Shown one piece after another: positions 20,876 to 44,500 of a DNA stretch of 44,500 nucleotides. The DNA is from Mesostigma viride (taxonomy: Eukaryota > Streptophyta > Mesostigmatophyceae > Mesostigmatales > Mesostigmataceae): NCBI GenBank assembly GCA_009746045.1, contig RPFO01000130.1:1325413-1369912 (forward strand). Reading direction: 5' to 3'. Every line of letters begins with the position of its first letter. The stretch's first letter is position 1. The notes under the pieces were generated by a model, which made no database searches, was not told the DNA's origin, and saw nothing but the letters and a program-made list of their open reading frames with translations. The translations under genes were made by a program, and so were the position numbers.

Positions 20876-20986
20876 TGGACTCGAGACAATCAGTACAAAA
20901 ACTCCAAGTAGATTTCCAAGTAGATTTCAAACACGTCACAAATAAACCGCAACGTAGCTGCCGGGTGCATCTCAAGCGCAACTTAC

Positions 20987-37714
<16,728 letters not shown>

Positions 37715-39718
37715 GGCGCGCGCGCGCGATCGACCAATAAAGAGCTTCCGGAAGCTCAAAGTGACGTTTTCTCGAAAAAACAACCACGAACAGGGCAGGA
37801 AAATAATCGGCAGTGATGCATCTGCTGCTTCTTATTACTATCAGTGACAACGCTCTGGGGAGATGATGAATCATGAATGCTTGACGACTGCCCTCGGCCT
37901 TTACATAGTGACTCTCTGCTGCCCACGTGCGGCGTGGGGGAGGTATTTTTCCAGACTCATGAGTCTGGATGCGCATCCAGACTCACCCGAGCCGAGTGGC
38001 GCGGTACTCCAAGCAGGTCCGTAGCAGGTCCGTAGCCTCCATACAAGGCTCGCCTGTCGGCCGCTGGGCCTGCGGGCGCGTAAATTTACTCAATTAGGCG
38101 CCGTAAGTGCAGCCATGGAGGGAGAAACATTCCGGAAATTGACGGGGGCGGCATGGACATTTACCTAAACGTAGATTGACGTTTCAATATCTTGTTGCTA
38201 AGCATGCAAGTTATCATTAATTGCAATTCGATAGATAAGGCATTTTATCATGGATTTTCTCCAGAGCTTGACAGTGTTTGTCGTGGACGACTGGTCCAAT
38301 CCAGTAAATCAAGGGCCGGCATTACTATCGATTGTTCCTTTGGATTGCTGCATTTGCCAATTTAGCTTCACTTCGAAGAGTGATATTGCCTTGTTATGTT
38401 GCCAGGCGGAGCAAATGTTGCCAGGCGAGTTACCGTCGACTGTGCTCGTCATCACCTTGCAACAGTAGTAAGTACATGCATCTGGCGAGCGGGGTTGCTG
38501 GTGCTCTTTTCTTTCCTGCGAGCTGTCTTGGTTCTTCTGCGTTGTGCATTGTTTCTCGATGCATGTAGGAGCGCGCATACAAGCGGGCTTGCTTTCTTTG
38601 GGTCAGGTCCCGATGGTGCGTTGTCGATCGAGGGAGCCCGTCAAGCAGGCGTGCTGGTTGCTTATTATTATGATGATTTTAAACTTGTCTGATTCCCACC
38701 ATATGTTCAGCTAGACTATGGCCACGTTTGGTGCCATGATGCTACAGTTTTACCGATGGCAGCCATATTTTCCGCTTGCGTCAAGCGTTGGAATGCACAA
38801 CCTCTCCATTTTTATCCCGCCCGGCATGTCAGTCTCGGAACTCCAGGTAACAAACCCTTCATGGCTTATTCATACTTGCTGATTGGGCCAACGTATGTGC
38901 TTCTATCGCCAGCCGCGCTTCTCCTTACACCTTATTTTGTTTGACTGCAAGGGCCCTGCCTGATGCCTTGGCGTTGGCGGTGGTCGTTGTGGATGTCAAG
39001 CACGTGGTCAGAAAGACGGTATCGCGGTATGGCATTGGTAAAACTTCTATAATTCAGTGTAGGTAAAGAAAGCTCTTGACAGCATCCTAGGCACCATAGC
39101 AGTAGTATTGTCAGTACGGTTCCTGTGCTTGCTCGACAGGATTAGTCGTGTAGCCTTTTTTTTTTTCTCATGAAGGCTATGGTTGGAGTGGTACCATTAC
39201 ATGTTGCCTGCATGCAATTGTTCTAGGCTCGATACGTGTCCATGGTAGGTGATTAGGATAAGGGTGCTAGAATTTCTTCTAAGAGACCGGAAGTCCTGTT
39301 GAGATCAAGGATGGGAGAATAAGTAGGCGACTGGTATTGTCACATTGGTTTCTCTATGCTAATATGAAACGGGTTGTGGTGTTGGGATGCTGCATGTTGC
39401 CACTGGAGGAAGGCAGGATTCATGCTTCAAAAAGAAACTATTGTAGCAAACTATAGCAAACTATATCATAGCAAAGTATTATAGCAGCAGCCAGCAGGTA
39501 ATACCTAGCATCGGTCCTTAGGTAAGCGAACTTCTTGCATATTGCATCCTGTCTTTCCTTGCTTCCAGGCTTGCTTCGTTACTTTGGGTTTGCTGGCTGG
39601 CCGGCTTGCTGGCTGGCTTGGGATCCAACCTGATCCAACTGACTGACTGACTGACTGACCTAACCTGATGACTGACTCTTTTTTGGGGGGGTTGGTTGCA
39701 TTTGGACTCCTGTTATCA
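37715..39718. other. Upstream region of L2; no confirmed gene
   Basis: Contains an (AC/CG) CGCGCG run just above the start, a short GCAGGTCCGTA duplication near 38015-38037 and a poly-T tract near 39157. A plus-strand frame at 38250-38468 starts MDFLQSLTVFVVDDW and is divergent to L2. It could be a first exon of a neighbouring gene, but nothing downstream confirms it. CTGA and GGCTG short tandem repeats lie at about 39590-39660. Confidence 0.35.
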
Positions 39719-39895
39719 GGCGGAGCCAATTTTCGGAAGAACCGTTAGGTTCGCCAGAATTGGCGAAGCTTATAAGGCCGTACACGTGAGAAAACATAGG
39801 AATAGGGGATGAAAATCCGTCAATCCATCCATCCACCGAATTTGTCCCGAATTTGCAAGCATAAGGGTGAGGGTCTTCCGAAAATTGGCTCCGCC
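39719..39895. mobile_element. 177-bp inverted-repeat element (tiny MITE-like)
   Basis: Perfect 22-bp inverted repeats at 39719-39740 and 39874-39895, containing GGAGCCAATTTTCGGAAGA and its complement. No target duplication identified. Immediately upstream of the LINE insertion. Confidence 0.6.
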
Positions 39896-39956
39896 GTAGA
39901 GTTTCAACGGGCAAGTTGCAAACACGCACGTTACTTGATAGCCACCCATAGGCCTC

Positions 39957-39974
39957 AATCTCGCTAGGATACTG
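39957..39974. repeat. Left 18-bp target-site duplication of the LINE
   Basis: AATCTCGCTAGGATACTG, repeated exactly at 42309-42326. Confidence 0.9.
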
Positions 39975-42308
39975 CTTACGCCGATGACACTACTAACATT
40001 TGCACCTCCCTGCGTGATGTTGATGCTGTGCTTGACAATATATCTACATACTGTACCGCCTCCCAACAACGCTGCAACGTGCAAAAGTCCACGGGCTTGC
40101 ATATTGGCAGAACAACCAACCCGACTCTCCAACCTACTAACCTGGCGGTGACATGGGTCCCGCCAGGAGGATACCACCTTTTGCATAACTGCCCTATCGG
40201 TCGGACAGCCGAAGGGAGGTTATTGGAAGTCAAAACCTTTCTATACGACGAATCACAACAACTGGGCAAACTTACTGGTGTACAACAGGTGGCCAACCGC
40301 TGGGCTGGCGTACACCGCCTCAGCCTCCGGGGCAAGGTCCTCGTCACGAACCAGCTGCTGTTCTCCAAGCTGCTGTACTTCGGTCAGGCCCACCCACCGG
40401 ATGAACACACCGTGTCTCTTATTCAACGACTGGGGCATAACTTTGTTTGGAAAAAATCGAGCGATCTCAGCCGCCAGGTACACGGATGGATCAGAGAGTC
40501 AATGTTTTTTATGCCGTGGCCTCTTGGAGGACTAGGCTTACACAATATGCAATGGCGTTTATGGTCTGTGTATGCCAAACAAGTTATCTCTGCCCACATT
40601 GGTGTCAACACACACCCTGGATGTCATCTGGCACGTGTAACCCTCTCACGTCTCACTCATCACTCCAATGGTATTTCTTGGCACTCTGGAGCCGCACTGC
40701 TTACTGCTCACCTCCCCTCCCCGAAGCTCACCAGAGGTCTTCCTTGGTACTGGGCTCGTATATGGCAAGGCTTTATGACACTTAAACCCGACCGCCTATT
40801 ATTCCCCACACTACGTGAGGAAGTTGCACGCCAACCCCTATTCTTTAATGATATATACCTCAACCCCCTTAATCGCCCCTTCGGATGCTTAAGTGGCCCT
40901 AACCCCTATGAAGGCTTCATAACATCCCCCCACCCTGTAACCACTATTCTCCACCTGTATATGCTCCACGGTGACTGCTACCGCCTCTTAACATATAACG
41001 AACTGGCTGCCTGGGTCCCAAATATGCCTACTTATGCTGCCTGGGCCGCGCTAGTACAAGCCATACCCCCACGCTGGCACACACTCATGACTTCTCCCCG
41101 TGCCCCCTATAAAGCTGGTGAATGGTGCTGCTTTTGTCCATACAGCACGACCGCAACATGCTCGGGGAAGGTGATCGCAGAACTCCCCCTTGGAACCCTG
41201 CACGTTCAACTACTGGCGCCGCTGAGCGGCCACAATGGCTGTCTGGCTCAACTTACAACTGCAGTGGTGTTCCTCCCCACCCAGCTATGCCACCGGATTC
41301 GGGTTGTACCTTGGTCCCTTGAACAATCATGTGTATACCAACCCAACCCCAACCTTCCAGACGCTGCTATTATTTGGCTACATGTGGGATCAACTCGCCT
41401 GGACATGTTGTCATTGGATCCAGTGGAATTTGGCTGGGTGCTAAATCAGGGCGACAGCAGAATTGTAAAAGGCCTTTATGAGTACACGGCAGAGTGGGGC
41501 TACACAATGCTCCTGCATAAAAACCATCAATTCCACCCCGGACGGACACGCTGGGGCGCTACTGAGTGGCCTGGCCACACCTGGGTCCGCAACATCACCC
41601 TCGCCGCTGACCACCCGCTGATTGATCGCCGCGCGACCGACGTACAACACCTCTTGATGCACCGGTCCATCGGGGTCGGGGAGATCCTCCACCGGCGATT
41701 TCACCACCCTGCTACATGTTTATGTACCAACCCCACTGAAACTGTGGAACACCGATTTTTATGGTGTAACCTCCAGGGAGTTTGGACCTGGTTGATTGGT
41801 TTATGGGCAGCCTGGACATCTGAGCCTATCATACCGGTGTCTACCCGCTCAATTATCTTTGGCATCACTGGCACCCCTGGCCTTGAGCTCACCTTTTCAC
41901 AACAAGCGTGGATATGGCTCCGCACATGCATGTTATATACAATCTGGACGGTGCGAAACGATGTGGTGTTCAATAGGCGCACAGTTTTCGACAAAGCTGG
42001 GGTTCTCTCACGCTTCATTTACCTATGGAACTCCGGCATGCGACGCTACTGGATGGTTGCAAATGAACAAAACAAAATCTGGGACCCTGGCGCGGACCAG
42101 GATAAGCCCAGCCCACTTGAGATCTTTCATGACCTCATGGGCAAAAACAGGATCTTTACCCACATGCCCAATGACAACCCATTAGAAGTCCAGTGGCTTC
42201 CGTGGTCTAGTAAGGCTCCGTTTTAGCCACTGACATCTTGATACCCTAGGCTTAGCAGGGATTAACTACTGGCTATATTTGGAATAAACGTACACCTATT
42301 TACCTGGA
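39975..42308 (+). mobile_element. 5'-truncated LINE insertion, 2.33 kb
   Basis: Bounded by an exact 18-bp target duplication, the hallmark of target-primed reverse transcription. The sequence starts at the catalytic YADD codon block, so everything 5' of it (ORF1, endonuclease, most of the RT palm) was lost at insertion. It ends after an 82-nt 3' UTR with an aataaa at 42280-42285 and no long poly-A tail. The residual ORF is intact, which with the perfect duplication suggests a fairly recent event. Confidence 0.9.
39977..42226 (+). CDS. LINE ORF2 C-terminal fragment
   Basis: Open from the truncation point to TAG 42224-42226; the first ATG is 40028 (732 codons from there). The visible order starts with YADDTTNICTSL, the RT catalytic motif, at the very start. 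The RT thumb/connection region follows, with RLSLRGKVLVTNQLLFSKLL and PWPLGGLGLHNMQWRLWSVY. A long poorly conserved region comes next. Near the C-terminus is a zf-RVT-type zinc finger (ATCLCTNPTETVEHRFLWC, C-x-C...H-x4-C) followed by a Trp-rich stretch, typical of plant L1-like ORF2. Without endonuclease and palm it cannot be active. It reads as a cleanly conserved frame with no stop. Confidence 0.88.
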   Translation, partial: YADDTTNICTSLRDVDAVLDNISTYCTASQQRCNVQKSTGLHIGRTTNPTLQPTNLAVTWVPPGGYHLLHNCPIGRTAEGRLLEVKTFLYDESQQLGKLTGVQQVANRWAGVHRLSLRGKVLVTNQLLFSKLLYFGQAHPPDEHTVSLIQRLGHNFVWKKSSDLSRQVHGWIRESMFFMPWPLGGLGLHNMQWRLWSVYAKQVISAHIGVNTHPGCHLARVTLSRLTHHSNGISWHSGAALLTAHLPSPKLTRGLPWYWARIWQGFMTLKPDRLLFPTLREEVARQPLFFNDIYLNPLNRPFGCLSGPNPYEGFITSPHPVTTILHLYMLHGDCYRLLTYNELAAWVPNMPTYAAWAALVQAIPPRWHTLMTSPRAPYKAGEWCCFCPYSTTATCSGKVIAELPLGTLHVQLLAPLSGHNGCLAQLTTAVVFLPTQLCHRIRVVPWSLEQSCVYQPNPNLPDAAIIWLHVGSTRLDMLSLDPVEFGWVLNQGDSRIVKGLYEYTAEWGYTMLLHKNHQFHPGRTRWGATEWPGHTWVRNITLAADHPLIDRRATDVQHLLMHRSIGVGEILHRRFHHPATCLCTNPTETVEHRFLWCNLQGVWTWLIGLWAAWTSEPIIPVSTRSIIFGITGTPGLELTFSQQAWIWLRTCMLYTIWTVRNDVVFNRRTVFDKAGVLSRFIYLWNSGMRRYWMVANEQNKIWDPGADQDKPSPLEIFHDLMGKNRIFTHMPNDNPLEVQWLPWSSKAPF

Positions 42309-42326
42309 AATCTCGCTAGGATACTG
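42309..42326. repeat. Right 18-bp target-site duplication of the LINE
   Basis: Exact copy of 39957-39974. Confidence 0.9.
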
Positions 42327-43145
42327 TAGGCGCAATAGTTAAGTACACCCCCCCCACCTCGTTTAAGATTGAGGTCCGACCAATCCAGGGCTCACAATCT
42401 TAAAAAATTTTACTACTGTGATTCGATTCTACTAGGTTCTAATAGATTCTAATACAGTTATACTACTTGTAGATGTCAAATCCAGGGGCTCATGATCTGA
42501 AACCTGAGAATCTGAAACGTGTGGGGGGGTGTACTTGCAGCCCATTCATCATTATGCATGTGAAAGCATGGGCGATAGACCGGTCTACCATCGTAGACTG
42601 GCTGGGTCTCGAAAATCAAGTTAGATTTTTATTTTGAGTAGCGCAATCGACAGATCTCCTCGAGAGGATTCTGAATCATATCTTAGATACCGGAAAGTCC
42701 GTTTTCAGTTAAGCGATACTCGGCGTACAAGAATAATGGCTGTAAGCTGGCCCCTTGGCCAATAATGATCAAATGTCAAGACTGGTCAAGTAGGACATTA
42801 GGGGGTCCAATCTCAAGTTACAGCAGCGCAATCGATGGATCTCGATGAGGGCACTCAGAATCTGAACTCCACATACCAGGAATGGTCATGATTTGGACTG
42901 CGGGGCTCGAAATCCGTTACTCCCAACCCAAAAAATTAATTAATTCGTCAAATTGATTACGGTGGATTCCCACGCCGTCATATACCGCGGTTGGATCCAC
43001 TAATAATACCCTGTCGGTACGCCAGCGCGGGCATAAACTCAACTCAAACTCAACTCAACGCCGTCATATCTAGTTTGCTGACACAAATCGGATACAATGT
43101 CAGTCAGTCGTCAGTCAGTTGTATCCACGCGGATACAGTGTTAGT
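42327..43145. other. Degenerate repeats, no gene
   Basis: Two diverged direct copies spaced 184 nt apart share GCGCAATCGA (42641 and 42825), GATCTC, a GA-rich middle, CTGAA and ATACC-GGAA-G-TC. The 12-mer ACGCCGTCATAT occurs near 42971 and 43060. ACTCAA and CAGTCAGT short tandem runs lie at about 43036-43120. No coding signal. Confidence 0.5.
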
Positions 43146-43147
43146 TA

Positions 43148-44037
43148 CAGTCATTCCCGCGTTAAGTTGCGTTTCTTAAGGTTGCGTTCCCGCGTTAAGT
43201 TGCGACGCCGAAGTTTGGGGGGCGACCGCAACTTAAGCATGGAGGTCGCAACTTAACGCGGTAATGACTCAATTTGTAGGTGTCAGGCCATTTTTGGCCG
43301 CGCAGGAGGCCATTTTTTGCCAAGTCCGGACCCGCTACGTGATTTTAGGCGGCAAAATACGCAAGCCCCACTGGCGCGCAAATTTCCCCGCCTGCTGGCT
43401 TAGGTGAAAAGCGCGAATGCAACCTTACAAATTCAGTTTTGCAGCCTGCGGGCTGCGGTACACAAGAATCCACGACCAACCATGCAGGGTCTGTAATTGA
43501 GACATCTTGCCGGAAATTACCACCATCATGCCGAATGCACCACAGAAGGGCAAAGACCTGGTCGTTGAGGCCACAAGCAGTCTCGCTGCCTGCGGCCTCC
43601 ATGCTGTTATTATTGTTTACATGCAGGCCATTGACACTAAATGAAGCTTCCCTCACGACTGTTCCCATGTTTTGTCACAGTCAAATGTGAAGCCGGCTGG
43701 CAATGGTAACCCGCCAAAAAGAGAGCCAAAGTCAGAGGGTTAAAACACACATTTGTGGTATAAAACGCAGGAACTGCGTGGCTGCCCACGGCGTGTTTTG
43801 CAGCCCGCCTTTGTCCAAAACTGATATCTGGCCTGGAAAATGGACTTGGGCCGGCTTTGACGCTGCACCTGGATCGGGCTTGTCGACGAGAGCTGTCGAA
43901 TGCCGTATAGAAGTCCGTGAGAGGAGGAGGTGGTGGGCTGCTAGCCTAATTCTACTGTTAAGTTGCGTTCCCGCGTTAAGTTGCGGCGCCAAGTTTTTGG
44001 GGGCGATCGCAACTCATTAATGACGCGGGAATGACTG
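43148..44037 (-). mobile_element. Pogo/Tc1-mariner-like element, copy 1
   Basis: Ends CAGTCATTCCCGCG and its exact complement (44024-44037), flanked by TA (43146-43147 and 44038-44039), the target and end signature of Tc1/mariner-pogo elements. A second internal copy of the left TIR complement at 43247-43269 suggests a roughly 120-bp MITE nested at that end. The interior carries a 107-codon ORF on the minus strand. The element continues head to head with a related copy that starts at 44044. Confidence 0.72.
43345..43668 (-). CDS. 107-aa protein of unknown function inside the pogo-like element
   Basis: ATG at 43668; stops occur in frame just upstream, so the start is real if translated. It begins MGTVVREASFSVNGLHVNNN, with later Cys/Trp-containing LLWCIRHDGG and PAWLVVDSC. 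No recognised domain and no DDE signature. The inverted copy at 44414-44500 keeps the same reading frame. In the first 21 codons the differences are mostly at third codon positions and silent, so the frame may have been under selection. It could be a TE-borne gene, or a first exon if GACCAG|gtcttt is a donor. Confidence 0.45.
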   Translation of the reverse strand: MGTVVREASFSVNGLHVNNNNSMEAAGSETACGLNDQVFALLWCIRHDGGNFRQDVSITDPAWLVVDSCVPQPAGCKTEFVRLHSRFSPKPAGGEICAPVGLAYFAA

Positions 44038-44043
44038 TAGTTA

Positions 44044-44500
44044 CAGTCATACCCGCGTTAAGTTACGATTGCCGCCAGTTTCAGGGCGTCGTAACTTAAC
44101 GCGGGTACGTAACTTAACGGTAGAATTAGGCTAGCGGCCCACCCCCTCCTCCTCTGCCGGACTTGTGTACGGCAATCGACAGCTCTTGTCAAGCCCGATC
44201 CAACTGCTGCATCAAAGTCGCCGAAAGTCCATTTTTCAGGCTAGATATTTTGGTCAACTTAGGCCGGCGGTGAGGTATACGCCGGCGGTGTATCCACACA
44301 GTGCCTGCGTTTTTTATGACCAAAGCTACCGTGTTTCAACCCCTAAACCGACAGGACTCGGTAGCGGATCCCTATTTCCAGCCGGCCTCACATTTGCTTG
44401 TGGCAAAATGACCATGGGGACAGTGGTGAGGGAAGCGTCCTTCATTGCCAATGGCCTGCATGTCAACAATAATAACGTTGCAGCTAACGGCGAGGCATGC
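44044..44500 (+). mobile_element. Pogo-like element, copy 2 (runs off the window)
   Basis: Starts TA|CAGTCATACCCGCG, just 6 nt after the end of copy 1. Sequence from about 44123 onward matches copy 1 in reverse orientation (shared GTAGAATTAGGCTAGC, CTCCTCCTC, GACAGCTCT, CAAGCCCGATCC), with an extra insertion of about 50 nt near 44262-44310. The related ORF begins at 44414. The right end is outside the window. Confidence 0.7.
44414..44500 (+). CDS. Start of the paralogous unknown ORF
   Basis: Begins MGTVVREASFIANGLHVNNN and continues to the window edge without a stop. Compared with 43345-43668, only a few residues change over the shared region. Confidence 0.4.
   Translation, partial: MGTVVREASFIANGLHVNNNNVAANGEAC

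Overview
This window looks like nuclear DNA from a eukaryote of the green-plant lineage with a large, repeat-rich genome. My guess is a streptophyte alga of the Chara type or another early-diverging plant, but the sequence cannot settle the species. The reasons are plant-type leucine-rich repeats (L-x-x-x-x-x-x-x-SG-x-I/L/V-P), a plant-type LRR N-terminal cap, single-repeat 72-78 nt exons all cut in phase 2, a Ty1/copia element, and LINEs, one of which ends in a zf-RVT zinc finger. Nothing is bacterial or organellar.

The main content is two paralogous, heavily split LRR genes on the minus strand. They do not show up as long ORFs because nearly every exon is about one repeat long. Gene L2 (right) can be followed through nine exons from a signal-peptide exon (37580-37714) to 20987. 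Gene L1 (left) can be followed through seven exons from 10079 to 2459. In both, every junction keeps frame: a short Cys-containing exon (phase 0 to 1), an LRRNT exon (phase 1 to 2), then symmetric phase 2-2 repeat exons. I found no transmembrane or kinase exon. The products visible here are extracellular LRR ectodomains whose C-terminal ends I could not locate, and the L1 signal-peptide exon is also missing.

The rest is mobile and repetitive DNA. A young Ty1/copia-type LTR retrotransposon (11061-18880, plus strand, 5-bp target duplication ATACA) lies between the two genes. Its protease-like domain lies between integrase and reverse transcriptase instead of before integrase. A 5'-truncated LINE with an 18-bp target duplication lies at 39975-42308, and a decayed LINE RT domain at 259-1080. 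DNA-transposon-like elements are at 20138-20875 (long TIRs), 21569-21913 (TSD GTAGT), 28895-30792 (TTAA), 33567-34218 (8-bp TSD CAATTTTA), 39719-39895 (22-bp inverted repeat) and 43148-44500 (two TA-flanked pogo-like elements, head to head). L2 introns also carry large low-complexity blocks: C-rich 27719-28250, CCCT 31317-31990, G-rich 32100-32418 and CT 33163-33240.

Layout: 1-2458 LINE relic and unexplained DNA; 2459-10079 gene L1; 10080-11055 nothing recognised; 11056-18885 copia element; 18886-20875 gap plus long-TIR element; 20987-37714 gene L2 with introns full of insertions; 37715-39718 upstream DNA; 39719-42326 small inverted repeat and LINE; 42327-44500 degenerate repeats and the inverted pogo-like pair.
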